Source: Purpureocillium takamizusanense (taxonomy: Eukaryota > Ascomycota > Sordariomycetes > Hypocreales > Ophiocordycipitaceae). Taken from it: a DNA stretch of 64,000 bases. Positions 21,006 to 32,318 of the stretch are shown here, piece by piece. Made by a program: the position numbers and the translations under genes. The notes under the pieces are model-generated. The model saw only the letters and a program-made list of their open reading frames with translations. It had not been told where the DNA came from and did no database searches. The stretch is taken from positions 5,146,001 through 5,210,000 of the forward strand of contig NC_063068.1 in NCBI RefSeq assembly GCF_022605165.1, in the 5' to 3' direction. Numbering within the stretch: the stretch's first letter is position 1; each line of letters begins with the position of its first letter.

Positions 21006-22092
21006 ACGTGTCGCTCGACGACGACTTGTTCGCAGATCCTGTACATGCCGCCGCACATTCTTCTGCACCGTCAGTCCTATGCTGCTGTGAGTGCCGCCGC
21101 CGCCGTCTCCGTCATGTGATATACCATGCGCGCGCGCGTATACGTCCCTTACGGCTACGTACTTACGCCGTCTTGGACGTTGCACAAAATCTGGCACCAA
21201 GTCCATTGTGCTCTTTTTTCTCTTTTCTTTCACGCACATTATGCACATGATACAAATCAAAGGGAGCTTTCCCCGGCGTTTTGAGGAGTCCCAACTCTCA
21301 TGTCCCCCCCTTTTCTACCATTATAACCCCCCCTTGTCTGTCTGTATACACCGAAGGGGGGCAGGTGGGTGGGTGGTGGACCGGTCTGATTTACCGCGCG
21401 TACGCCTGCCACGCGCAGCACGCCATTTGCAATGAAGAGCGAGCCCGATTCTTGTTTTCTGCTGTTATTGTTGTTTCTCAGGGAACCGGGAAGGCATGGG
21501 GGATTGGAGGCAGAATGAAATGAGGTCACATGATGAGAAAACGAGCGCTGGATAGCATCGTCCAGAGGGAGGTGATATTACGACATGAGACGACCCGCGG
21601 ACGGGGCGGTCAGGGAATAGATGAAGATCCCCTGTGACGGCCGCTCCGGACGCTGGACGATACCGCACATAGCATAGACTGGAGGGGAGAGCTGACCAGC
21701 TTCGACTGCTTTGCTTCGCATGCAACGCAGTCTTCAATGTAATAACGACCATGATGGAAAATCGTCATCCTCATCCTTTTGGTTCCCTCATTATCTTGGC
21801 GCGCCTGAAATATGCAAACTCCGTTTTTTCTTGGTCCGCACGACAAGTGCTCACCAGAAGATGATCCCACCAGACCACCATCACCCCCATATGGGTCCAT
21901 CCCCCACCACTCGGCACGGCGCAGGTAGCGTTCGTTCGGCAGCTGTTGGCCGCTGCTGGCACAATGGATTCTCGCTTTACTTTTGAAAAGTTTCTTTTGT
22001 AGCCCTTTTGCTACGTGACATGCATATGGTTAAACCTTCGCCACTCCAGAGACCCAGAAACGCAAAAGAAACAAGATCCCCGTGACCCGCGT
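21006..22092. other. Convergent 3' region between the membrane protein gene and RPL9
   Basis: About 1.1 kb holding the two 3' UTRs. No gene, tRNA-like box pair or long repeat seen. Confidence 0.6.
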
Positions 22093-23164
22093 CTACTCCT
22101 CGACAACGTTGCCCTTCTCGGAAACGTACAGACCGTCCAGGAACTGCGGCAATTGTTAGCACATAAAATTCTCTCTCACAGCCGATGCCGGCGCCGCCAC
22201 CACCAGTTGTGTTCGTCTGGCGCGACGCAACACAGCGATTGCGGCGGCGGCAGCGGCGGTATCGGATAGAGTCGGGTCGGGTCGCACCTTTCGGATATCC
22301 TTGTTCCGGACCTTGCAGATCTGCTGGATATCGGCGGCGCTTTGCGAGACGTTCTCCAGGGAGTTGCCGGTCAGGATGAGCTCATCCTTCTGGGACTTGG
22401 AGATCTCGACGTCGACACCCTCGGCCATGGTCACCCGTCGGACAATCTTCTCGCCAATGAAGTTTCGGATCTCGACCTCCCAGACGCCCGTCTCCTTGTT
22501 CTGGTCAAGGTTGACGTTGATGGGGAAATGGGCGTAGACGTAGCGCATCTTGTACTTGAAGCCCTTGGTGACGCCGATGATCATGTTGTTGATGATGGAG
22601 CGGACGGTTCTCAGGGTGGCGACATCCTTGCGGGCACCGTGGTGGATCTCGATGGAGATGGTGTTCTTCTTGGGGTGGCCGAAGTTGACAGCCAGGTGAC
22701 CGAGGTCCTTGACGAGCTTGCCTGCATTCCCACCGCTGTTAGACTAGACTGCTCGACGACGCCTGAGGAGAGAAGGTTTCGTGTTCGCGGCGGCGGGTGT
22801 TCGTACCTCGGGGACCCTCGACGGTGACGATTCTCGTCTTGATGGCGAGCTTGACTGTATAGGTGAAAAAAAAAACTTGTCAGCACTCTTTGTCTCTCCC
22901 ATTGCTGCCCCTCACATCGTCCGCGTTCGACAAAATTTCGCCCGGCCGCCCGAATCGCTCAGTCTCTCCATGCCGAAAACATTTGGCTTCGTTTCTCGGT
23001 AGGCGAGAACTTGCGATCGGGGGCGGCCGGACGGCAGGCGCGGATGCCAGAATTCGTCGAGACGCGGACGGGATAGTGACGCAGGCGGCGAGCGGCGGAA
23101 GAGTTGAGAAGAACGTACCACCCTCGGGGATGTCGAGCAGCTCCTGAGAATGAATGTACTTCAT
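22093..23164 (-). CDS. RPL9: 60S ribosomal protein L9 (uL6)
   Basis: Large-subunit protein near the GTPase-associated region. Four exons: 23119-23164, 22807-22854, 22288-22721 and 22093-22143; 192 aa, the usual length. Exon 1 encodes only the first 15 residues ([15 protein letters not shown]) plus one base, exon 2 is 48 bp, and the last exon is 51 bp ([16 protein letters not shown]). Joined sequence matches the family: [38 protein letters not shown], and NKDIRK continuing into FLDGLY. Introns are 264, 85 and 144 bp; a long first intron immediately after a tiny first exon is typical of fungal ribosomal protein genes. The third donor is GTGCGA, which is weak, but the protein requires it. It is head-to-head with VPS26. 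Confidence 0.96.
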
Positions 23165-24135
23165 CCTGCCGGTATTGTGGTTGCGGAGGGGATTGTCGAG
23201 GTGAGGGTGTCTTGGGACGTCGGGGCGGCGGTCACGACGAATTGTTGGCGAAATCGTGTGGGCGGGAAAAGTTCTAGGGCTCGCCGCACGTGAGGGCAAA
23301 AGTTGCGCGCGCCGGAATTGAGCCGGCCACGGTGGGGCTGGGAACGACAACCAAGGTGGGTGGGTCGCCAACCAAAAAGAGGGACGGAAAAGAGTGTCGT
23401 GACATATCACGTGATCTACATTTTCCCGAAGGATGGACGGACGGACGATGGCCCCGCTTTTATTAGTCTTCAGTCTGTTTGGGGCAGGCCTGCGTGGAAG
23501 GAGTGAGTGCACTGACGGCGCCAGGGGAAGTTGGACCTGCGTCAACATTGGCGATGCGGACATCCTCAGAAATAGTACGACTTTCAATTAGGATGTGTCT
23601 GGCAGGTTATGCTGGTTTTCGTAGTTCGTCGAATTGAGCGAAGACGAAATCTCTTCAACGCCAGCCAAGTCAATTCCTCGTACTTCAAGTACCATGCCTT
23701 GTACTTCGTACTGAGGCATACTGTGCTGTACCTCAGGTATCGTCCGGGGACAACGGCGGGCGCAAACACACCGACCCCACTGCAGGTAAGCCGGACCGCG
23801 AGGCCTGGCCGCGGGCAGCTGAGAGAGAGAGCTCCCGCTCCGGTGACAGTACGTCAGCGCAATCAACACCACACCACCACATATACCACACCACGAAACA
23901 CGGCCCCCCCGTTGCGCACCATCCCGTCGCATCCTACCTTCCTACCCCTTTAACAACGTCCGCCCATCGACGTCCGCGACGGCCGGCCGCCTAGGCCACA
24001 ACAACCACATCGGACCTCCTCCTCCCAGGCGTCCCGCCGCGATACCCACGCCAGAGCAGCGAGCGACAACGAGCGACAAAGACAAGACACCGCGTACTCT
24101 GTAGCAGCCGCCGCCCGCCCGCCCGCCCGCCCACC
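23165..24135. other. Bidirectional promoter between RPL9 and VPS26
   Basis: 971 bp shared upstream region. It contains the palindrome TCACGTGA (listed separately) and a block at about 23690-23745 with repeated GTACTT/AAGTAC and TACCTCAGGTA half-palindromes. No gene seen. Confidence 0.65.
23407..23414. promoter_or_regulatory. TCACGTGA palindrome (E-box type) upstream of RPL9
   Basis: Perfect 8-bp palindrome 243 bp upstream of the RPL9 start and 722 bp from the VPS26 start. This core is bound by bHLH factors of the Cbf1 class, which act at ribosomal protein promoters in several yeasts; use here is inference. Confidence 0.4.
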
Positions 24136-25178
24136 ATGTCGTACTTCTTCTCCACCCCCGTCGACATCGACATCGTCCTCGAGGACGCCGACGACCGCTC
24201 CATGGTGGACGTCAAGCTGGACAAGAACCGCCGCGAAAAGGCGCCCCTCTACATGGACGGCGAGTCGGTCAAGGGCGCCGTCACGGTCCGTCCCAAGGAC
24301 GGCAAGCGCCTCGAGCACACGGGCATCAAGGTGCAGTTCATCGGCACCATCGAGATGTTCTTTGACCGCGGCAACCACTACGAGTTCCTCTCCCTCAACC
24401 AGGAGCTCGCCGCCCCCGGCGAGCTCCAGCACCCCCAGACGTTCGACTTCAACTTCAAAAACGTCGAGAAGCAGTACGAGTCGTACAACGGCATCAACGT
24501 CAAGCTGCGCTACTTTGTCCGCGTCACCGTCTCCCGCCGCATGGCCGACGTCATCCGCGAAAAGGACATTTGGGTCTACTCGTACCGCATCCCCCCCGAG
24601 ATGAACTCGAGCATCAAGATGGACGTGGGCATCGAGGACTGCCTCCACATCGAGTTTGAGTACAGCAAGAGCAAGTACCACCTCAAGGACGTCATCGTCG
24701 GTCGCATCTACTTCCTCCTCGTCCGTCTCAAGATCAAGCACATGGAGCTGTCCATCATCCGTCGCGAGACCACCGGCGCCGCCCCCAACCAGTACAACGA
24801 GAGCGAGACCCTCGTCCGCTTCGAGATCATGGACGGCTCGCCCTCGCGCGGCGAGACCATCCCCATCCGCCTCTTCCTCGGTGGCTTCGACCTCACCCCG
24901 ACCTTCCGCGACGTCAACAAGAAGTTCTCTACGAGATACTACCTCAGCCTGGTCCTCATAGACGAGGGTGAGCCACCAACCCACGGCCCCCAATGTGCGC
25001 GCAAGCTTCGTTCGCTAACACCTTTCAAGATGCTCGCCGGTACTTCAAGCAATCCGAGATCATTCTCTACCGCCAAGCCCCGGATGCCATACAGGCCCCA
25101 GAGGGTGGCATCCAGACTCTGCCGGCGCCCAGCGAGGCCAAGATGGCCGCCGCCCAAGCCGCCGCCGCTCAGGGATGA
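24136..25178 (+). CDS. VPS26: Retromer subunit VPS26
   Basis: Arrestin-fold subunit of the retromer cargo-selective trimer (VPS26-VPS29-VPS35), which retrieves receptors from endosomes to the Golgi. Two exons, 24136-24967 and 25030-25178, 62-bp intron with CTAAC branch site, 326 aa. The start has a good context (CCACCATGTC). Conserved segments are clear: MSYFFSTPVDIDI, KHTGIKVQFIGTIE-type strand (here LEHTGIKVQFIGTIEMFFD), FFKNV-like KNVEKQYESYNGINVKLRYF, the IVGRIYFLLVRLKIKHMEL strand and FSTRYYLSLVLIDED across the splice, then RRYFKQSEIILYRQ. The Ala-rich C-terminal tail is variable in the family. Confidence 0.97.
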
Positions 25179-25485
25179 GCTGCCTCTGAAAACGCCAAGC
25201 GATATCCTCTGTTCATAGTCACGTCCTGTTTTCTAGCATAGGGTTCGGCGTTTTTGGTATCATTGAGCTGGGCAAGTTCCTGCGTCGTTTAGTTCAAAGC
25301 TGTAGCGTAGACATTCTTTCTCTCTAAGAAAAAGAAACGTGCCAAATCGTCGTTACTCCATCATGATCCTGTGCCCGAGTTCCCAAGGTATCTGAACCGC
25401 CCTTCCCTCGTCGTCTAGCCTCTCCAAATGAGCTCTCCTTTGCGGTGATAATACAGTCAGTCCCCTTCATCCACTGATGCCTTCT
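25179..25485. other. Convergent 3' region VPS26/NUP120
   Basis: Short tail-to-tail spacer holding both 3' UTRs; nothing else seen. Confidence 0.7.
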
Positions 25486-28400
25486 TCATGCAATCTCCAT
25501 GATATCGCCAGCCTCGAACCCAAACTGATTATTCTGGATCGCGGCAATCCGATCCAGCTCGTCCTGGTACTGCTTCCGGATGTCCGCCAACGACACCACC
25601 CTCCGTCTCGGGGCCTCCCCGTTGTGCTCGACGCCCTCGTCGAAGATCCAAGCCTGTTTGGCATCCACGCAGCTGAGCGCGTTGATGAGCAGCAGGTAGT
25701 GCCTGGTGACCGGCGTGTCGAGCACGTCTTCGCCGTCAACCTTGTCTCCCTCGCCCGCGCGCCTCAGCTTCTGGATCCGGTCCAGGATGACCGAGGCCGC
25801 GCCGCGGTAGTTGCTGCGCTTCATCCTCCACGCGTACAGCACTTGATGGTAAGGAAACCCGTTGATCACATCCATTGTGTTCCTACACCGCTGGGCGAGT
25901 ATTGTATCCACATCCTGTTGCATCCCTGGGAACGGTAACGATACCAGCTCATGGCTGTGATAAGTCTCGCACATCTTGTCAACGAGCTTTCGCAAGCTGG
26001 AATGCTTGAGAGCCTCGTTCTTCATGGACAGCAGGCTGGTATGCGCCAACTCGAACTGCGAAGTGGCCAAGGCCGCATTAAACAGCCGACTGAGCATGTC
26101 TGCATGAGTAGACTCGTTGCCCTTACCGGCATTCAGGAACTGGACCGCAAGCCGGGCGAAATCAAGGACGTAGGCGTATGCTCGGTGTCCCTCAAAGAGC
26201 GCAACAATGTGGGAGTAGTACTTGGCCTGGCCGTTGTTGAGCAGGTTCCACTCTGTATCGTCAAGCAACCCGCAGCTGTGACGGTCTGACTGCACGTTCT
26301 CTGTGGCTGTACTAGGTTAGCTTCGTCTTTTATGACCGTTTGACCAAACATACCCATGCCAATGGCAGCTTTTCTGAAGTTGATCGCCGCCGACTCAAAG
26401 TCCCTGAGAACCAGCGACACTCGTCCTTGGATGTAGACGGAGAATGGGTTTTGGTCGCAAAAGGGCGCCAGGTTCAGAGCTAGGTCGGCCCTTTCTTGCT
26501 TGACAAGTGAACATTGAATCAGCGTCGGGGAAACCTCAATGTCGCTGTCTGGTGCGCAAAGGTTCGCAATGAGCTCGGTGATGCTGAACGACAGCGGCTC
26601 ATTCCTAACATTGCCAAAACCGAGCAGATGTCCCACATTGGCTTCCAGCGCGGTAACAACCTGGGACTCCTCGCCGCCCTTCTTCGAGAGCACGGGCGCC
26701 GCTCCCTTCTCCGCCTTGAATAGCGGAACAGACAGTTCTGTTCGCGAGAGCCACTTCAGCAGCTCCAGCCTCCTCAGTGAGCTCACGAGCTCGCGATATA
26801 CCGGTCCGATGCTGACCCGGTGGTGCAGAGCCTCTTCCTCCGTGTCGAATTCAAACTCCATGTGAACGAGGAGAATGAGTTGAGAGAAACACACTTTCCA
26901 TTGGAGATCAATGTTGTCCTGAACACCTTTCATGACGAGCTTCTTGCCAAACTCGGTCAGCGGGTGTCGTAGGTGGCGTCGTTTCGCCTCTGGCGGCGCG
27001 GCAATCAAATCCAGTACGGATCGGTAGAGATCATCAGTGACAACGCCAAAGTTGGTCCCCAGGGCGTCCACGACCTGTGCGCAGTCCTCGTCGGTAATGC
27101 CACGCCAGAAGCCAGCCTTGTCTGAAAAGTATTGGATGCGCTCCAGATCCGTCTTGGACGACTCCTCAAAGATTTCCTGCCGTAGCACCGCGGTGCAGAG
27201 CTGCACGTAGTTATCGGAGAATCCGTCCACGAATGCCAAGGCGGCGCCGACCAGTGCCGCCTGGTCGACCTGGTCTTCGTCTGGCTTTGAAAGGTTATGA
27301 TGTAGTCGTTCTAGGTTGCTGCACTCGGTGATCGCGGAAAGCAAATCTGTGCACACCACCCAAACCATGTCAGCCTCGGGATCGAGTGCCAGGCCGATGG
27401 CCTCGCCTCGTTGCCTGTCGAGCTCGATCAGAAGCCGGTAGAATCGTCGCCACTGAGTTTCGCTCGACGCCCGGAACTGCTCGTAGTCCATGGCACCCGA
27501 AGGACCGCGTTCCAGGGATGCCGTAGAGCCCAGAACGGAACAAATCGACTCGGCGAGGCCTCTGCCCTTGCTGCTGTCCTTGGGCTTGCCCAGTCCCCGC
27601 TCATAGATGGACAAGGCCGTCTCCAGTGTTGCTTTTGTGAACCGTCCGGGCTGCAAAATCGCTTGAAGCCACTTTTCTGTAACATCGGTCGAGTCGCATG
27701 GGCCCGACGTCTGAGCAGCAATGGTGGTTGTATCGGCATAGACGCCCTCCCATCCAGACTCCCAGGTGGGGCCCATGTTCTTCCTGTCGAGCTCCAGGCG
27801 TTGCACTCTGTACGTCATGTTGTTTTTCCAAAGAGTCCAGACGTTGACGGCGCCTTCCGTTGGGGACGCTAGGACGAAGTCGGCGAGCGTCCAAATATCC
27901 GAGGACGAAGGCGTTGGGGGCAGCAGAGTGTTCCTCGGGAACATGTCCTCGACCATGACAGTGTGCGCATCCTTGGCGATGATCTTCCAGAATTTGAACT
28001 CTCCCGGGCCGATTGGGGAATACGTGGCGCAGAACCGCTGACCGCGATGCCGTCCAACGACTTGGACCAGGTTTGCCTGAGAGGGATCGATCGACCACTT
28101 GCCCACTTCCTGCGGCGACCGGTCCACGTCCAGAAGGTCTCCCGTGTAAAGAATCTGCCCGTCGTTGACGTTCCAGATGCGCATTCGATGATCGAGGCAG
28201 ACTGTGATTGCGAACAAGGTATCCTCGAGGCCGAAGGAAGTGACTTGCAGCGACGTTGCGGCACTGTATTCCATATTGACCTTGCCGTATCTGATGGTGT
28301 GCTTGCCCTGGAACGGTAGCAAGCTGCGAAGGTTCTGAGCCCAGCCTTGCACGTTGAAGAATGACTCCTTCCATAGTCCGCTAGATGCTGTGTCTGGTTT

Positions 28401-29078
28401 AGTCTCGCCACGTCTGTTGAGCTGCCTCATCAGGGATAACTCACTGTCGTCCGTCCGCGACTTGTCGAAACGAATCATGCCACCATCGTTGACTGTGGCG
28501 AGCAGGACATCCGCCGACACGGCCACGAGGCGGTGCGCCGTCTTGAAGCCCAAGCCGGCCGGGGACTGCACCTTGCCCAGCTCAGACAGACCGGCGTCGA
28601 CAGCCGTCTTCTTGCGGAACAGGTCGGGGCGCAGGGTGAACGTGTACAGCCGCGACGCCTGATCTAGGACGAACACGCACAGCGCGTCGTGCTCCTCCGG
28701 ATCCGCAAACGCCACGCAGCCCTGCTGAATCGGCACAGCGAAGTGGAAATTCAACACCAGCGGCGCATCGGGGGCCTTGTCCTTCTTGCACACGTCGGCG
28801 GCGCGGATGCTCAGCAGCGTGCCGTCCTCGAGAACCCTCCACAGGAAGCTGCGGGGCGTGTCGTGCCATCTCCGGTGATATACCGAGGATGCGGACGCGA
28901 GGTTCTTGATCTTGAATGTCGTTTCATCTTCGGCAGACGACTCGAGTGCCAGCTGCTGCTGCTGTCGACCGCCGCCGCTTTTAGAGGGCACGCGGATCGT
29001 CACGACCGAGGCCGGCGCAGGAGGCTCGAGGTTCAAGCGGGTCTCTTTGAAGAGATATTGGGTTTCGCTCGAATCCAT
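25486..29078 (-). CDS. NUP120: Nucleoporin NUP120/NUP160, Y-complex scaffold
   Basis: Structural subunit of the Nup84/Nup107 Y-complex coat of the nuclear pore. Two exons, 26354-29078 and 25486-26306, 47-bp intron (GTATGT...GCTAAC...GTACAG), phase 1, 1181 aa. I take the ATG at 29078 (MDSSETQYLF); the frame stays open further upstream but without an ATG. The N-terminus KETRLNLEPPAPASVVTIRVP is the recognisable family entry block, followed by a beta-propeller region to about residue 450 with repeated W/D-rich strands, then a helical region to the end. The C-terminal exon contains YAWRMKRSNYRGAASVILDR, a typical alpha-solenoid segment of this family. Length agrees with fungal homologues. Confidence 0.88.
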
Positions 29079-29641
29079 CTCGCCTCCATCAAGCGACCAA
29101 ATATAGCGGAGGGAGAGTTTCGACGTCGGATTGGAGGGCGGCGCGAGCTGATGATTGAACACTGGCGGGCAGTTGGAGGCGCGTCTGGAGGCACAAAGGA
29201 AATTCGAGCATGGGGAAACTTGGAGGTCACAACTGCGCTAAACCCAATGTGGAAAACAGCTGGGTGTCACCACACCAGCACCCAAACGACGCAAAAAGTG
29301 CAGAGACAAATGAGGGAAACATTGAAACAGTGACAGCACCAAATGCACGCAAAGTCATCTGACATCAACAGATAAGACCTTATTTTGGCAACTGCCTCCC
29401 GGTGTCGATTGTCATGAGGCAGCTTCCTCGAGCTGGACATTATCTTGGGGACTACCATCAATGAGACGAGGAAGCAGCAGGAATCGCGAACAAGCTGAAG
29501 ATTACTATTTGTGCGGAAATTCTAGACACTCAATTTCTTAAGCACATAAATGCAAACGCCATGATCCATGCGCGGCCCGGCTGGACAAGCCCGTCTTCGT
29601 TCCATCATTACCGTGTTTGCTCGTTGCTCGCGGCCCGAAAC
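29079..29641. other. Spacer between RAD51 3' end and NUP120 start
   Basis: 563 bp between two minus-strand genes; holds the NUP120 promoter and RAD51 3' UTR. No gene seen. Confidence 0.65.
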
Positions 29642-30798
29642 CTAATCCTTCTCCATGTCCTTTGGCGACGGATCTCCAATGCCATCCTCATTGATGGCAA
29701 ACAGCGTGTCGCTCTCTGGCAAGCAGGGGCTGTCGTAGATCTTGGCAACACGTGTCTCGCCACGGCCCTTCTTCAAGCTGATACGGGTTGTACTGGCGTG
29801 GGCAATGATATTGCCGCCAATGGGCTTCTTCGGATCAGGGTTGAACATGGCGCTTGGTCCGCCGTCGACCTGTGCGACGACCTGATTCGTGATGACAACG
29901 GCGATGCCGAATTCGTCTGCCAGCCGCTGCAGCGTCCGCATGAACTTGGCGAGGTGCGTCTGTCTGTTCGAGAGCTCGCCGCGCCCACAAAAGTCCGTCC
30001 GGTACAGGGCGGTGGCGCTGTCGACGACGAGCAAGGAAAATCGCGTCTCGCACATCATGGCGGCGGCCTGGTTCAGCAGCTGCAGCTGGTGATCCGAGTT
30101 GTACGCGCGCGCGTAGGCCACGTTGTCGAGGACCTCTTCCCCCGACAGGCCAAATCGATTGGCGACGGCTAATAGCCTAACGGGCCGGAATGTACCTTCG
30201 GTATCAATGTACAAACACTTTCCCTCGCCGCCGCCCATGTCAAAGGGCAGCTGACACGTTACCGCCAGCGTGTGGCAGATTTGGCTCTTTCCTGTCCTGA
30301 ACTCTCCAAACAGCTCGGTCACTGAGCCAGTCTCGATACCACCGGCGAGCAGAGTGTCGAGATTCTTGGATCCAGTCGTGATGGAAATGAGTTCGCTTCG
30401 CCGTTGGTGCATTTCGGTCGCCGTCGTGAAGCCCATTGGGACCAGCTTTGAGGCTGAGAACATCAGTCAGCCCTTGTCACTTGGATATCTTTGGCTTGAA
30501 AGCATACCCTCGCCCAGAATTTTGGCTGCCTTTTGCTCCGAAATACCCTTGATCTGCTCTAGCATTCGACGCGGAGTATACGCGACCGACTCGACCGTGT
30601 TGAAACCGCCATCGACGATGAGCTGAATGTCGCGCTTGGTCAGGCCGGCAATTCCCTGCAGGCATCAATTGTGAGCAAAGTTCCCGTCGACTGGCTACGC
30701 GCTGCACCTCCTACCTCGAGGGCCGAAAGTGGCGTCGGCGCACCGGGCGAGGTCATCTGCTCCTCGCCCATCATGGACTCCTCGTGCTCTTCGCTCAT
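29642..30798 (-). CDS. RAD51: DNA repair recombinase RAD51
   Basis: Forms nucleoprotein filaments on single-stranded DNA and catalyses strand exchange in homologous recombination. Three exons, 30715-30798, 30508-30655 and 29642-30453, 347 aa. Residues 1-28 are acidic and variable; 29-77 contain the helix-hairpin-helix DNA-binding region ([18 protein letters not shown]...). Walker A GEFRTGKS is at 127-134 and Walker B LLVVDS at about 218-223. Further RecA-core blocks, [17 protein letters not shown] and [14 protein letters not shown], are intact. Both introns restore family sequence ([12 protein letters not shown] and [16 protein letters not shown]). A cell-cycle box lies in the promoter. Confidence 0.97.
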
Positions 30799-31304
30799 TT
30801 TGTATTTTCCTTTATTTCAACCGTCTTAGGAGCAAACAGAATGGGCTACACAACACTGGCGACGAATTCAATGAGCGGTGGCGTGGATTGCGAGGCATGT
30901 GATGGTGTTGATTAGCAAGCGCGGCAGGACGCGTCTCGAAGACAGGCACCAACGCCACCACTAACGCCAAGTCATGTGACCGTTTAAAGACCAGCTATGT
31001 GCCGTCAACGTGTCTGTCTACCTCACCCTATTACCTTTCAATTCACATTCACAGGCATCGCAAATGTCAGAGATTTGTTCGAATTTTGAATTCTTATTTA
31101 TCATCATGTGGTGACCGAGAGATCTACATGCAACCGAATGAGCGTCGGTGAACCGCTATTGTAGCCGACGTTCCAAACTAAAGTATTAAATGCAACCAGG
31201 AAATGTCCCCCAACACCGTCCCATGCATGCTGTCGTGAAATACACCAGAAACTCATCGACGAGGTTTTCTGGAAAGTGGTGGGTGTTTGGCGCCTGTCGT
31301 CTAA
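30799..31304. other. Spacer: RAD51 promoter and small HSP 3' end
   Basis: 506 bp, no gene. The RAD51 side is GC-richer and carries the ACGCGT box; the sHSP side is AT-rich 3' UTR sequence. Confidence 0.65.
30929..30934. promoter_or_regulatory. MluI cell-cycle box (ACGCGT) upstream of RAD51
   Basis: GACGCGTC palindrome with the ACGCGT core, 131 bp upstream of the RAD51 ATG. MBF (Mbp1-Swi6) binds this core and drives G1/S expression of DNA repair genes, including RAD51, in budding yeast. A 6-mer match alone is weak, but position and gene fit. Confidence 0.5.
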
Positions 31305-31946
31305 CTAGATGATGGCGATGCGGCGCGACTCGTGAGGCTTCGCCTTGGGAACCGTGACGCTCAGAATGCCGTCCTTGAAGCTGGCGGTGACGGCGTCCTG
31401 GTCGATGCGGCTCGGGAAGCTAAAGGTGCGGGAGAACTCGCCGATGCTGCGTTCCGAGAGCCAGTACTTGGCCGTGTCTGCAGGCTTCTTGGCGACCTCT
31501 TGAGGCTTCTTAGTTGTCTGCTGCTGCTGAGCCTTTTCGACGACCTCGTATGCAGAGTCGCCCTCATCCTCGACCGTCGCCTGATGAGGCGAGCCATGGG
31601 GCACCTCGCCGCTCTCGGTTGTTGAATCAGGGGTAGGCGCATCCTCGAGCTCATCGGATGGCGCGGCGCCAGTGGCGTAAGACCGCTCAGTCCGGCCGCG
31701 GACGACTAAAGTCTGCGGCTCGGTGAAGTCGATCTGGACGTTCTCCTTGTCGACGCCGGGGAGCTCGCCGTGGAGCTCGTAGTGCTCACCAGTCTCGCGG
31801 ACGTCAAACTTGGGCTGCCAAGAAGGAACAGTAGACCGCCGAGTCTGTGTGCTCCCACGAGAGTAGCTGTCAAACTCATCGAGGAGGCGGAAGAGAGGCG
31901 TGAAGGAAGCCTCGCGGTTGTAGCAGTGGCGCGGGAAGAAAGCCAT
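31305..31946 (-). CDS. Small heat shock protein (Hsp20/Hsp30 family)
   Basis: ATP-independent chaperone that holds unfolding proteins. One exon, 213 aa from the ATG at 31946, whose context (CACACAATGG) is strong and whose N-terminus MAFFPRHCYNREASFTPLFRLL matches the common fungal Hsp30-type start. The alpha-crystallin domain spans about 44-201, with QPKFDVRETGEHYELHGELPG at its start and the GILSVTVPK motif at 193-201. It is split after residue 90 by about 70 residues of acidic, Gln- and Lys-rich insert, a feature of filamentous-fungal Hsp30 proteins. An in-frame upstream ATG at 32033 would add 29 residues with RRLPRSLKR. A TATA box and three heat shock element candidates lie upstream. Confidence 0.92.
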   Translation of the reverse strand: MAFFPRHCYNREASFTPLFRLLDEFDSYSRGSTQTRRSTVPSWQPKFDVRETGEHYELHGELPGVDKENVQIDFTEPQTLVVRGRTERSYATGAAPSDELEDAPTPDSTTESGEVPHGSPHQATVEDEGDSAYEVVEKAQQQQTTKKPQEVAKKPADTAKYWLSERSIGEFSRTFSFPSRIDQDAVTASFKDGILSVTVPKAKPHESRRIAII

Positions 31947-32105
31947 TGTGTGGTTCTGGGCTGGCTTGAAGATCGAAAAGCGCTTCAGGCTGCGGGGAAG
32001 TCTTCGTGGAAGAGATGATTGGTAGGATTGCATAAAAAGGTTGTTTATGCGGTTGTGTGTGCTCTGAAGAAGACAGAGGACATTACTCCAAGGACCCAGT
32101 CTCTC

Positions 32106-32114
32106 GCTTTATAG
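32106..32114 (-). promoter_or_regulatory. TATA box of the small heat shock protein gene
   Basis: CTATAAAGC on the minus strand, 160 bp before the ATG at 31946 and 73 bp before the alternative ATG at 32033. Confidence 0.65.
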
Positions 32115-32148
32115 TTCCAAGGTGACACGCTGCGAGCCTTCTCCCGTG

Positions 32149-32190
32149 TTCGGGAATGCTCGAAGAGTTGGTGAGCAGACATTTCTAGAA
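32149..32190 (-). promoter_or_regulatory. Two heat shock elements upstream of the TATA box
   Basis: TTCGGGAA at 32149-32156 and TTCTAGAA at 32183-32190, each an inverted nGAAn pair with 2-bp spacing as bound by Hsf1 trimers; partial third units flank both (TGCTCGAAG and TGTCCTTC). They sit 35-85 bp upstream of the TATA box. Confidence 0.65.
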
Positions 32191-32308
32191 TGTCCTTCTA
32201 CTAAGCCGGGAGCAGGTTGAAGTGAGAATTGCGCGTTCCGTGGCGCGGATGCTTACATTTGCGGATGGTGAAGGTAGTGGTGATGCCCAGACAGTCCTGG
32301 ATGGGTGT

Positions 32309-32318
32309 GGAACGTTCC
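32309..32318. promoter_or_regulatory. Distal heat shock element
   Basis: GGAACGTTCC, a GAA/TTC inverted pair about 200 bp upstream of the sHSP TATA box. Confidence 0.45.
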
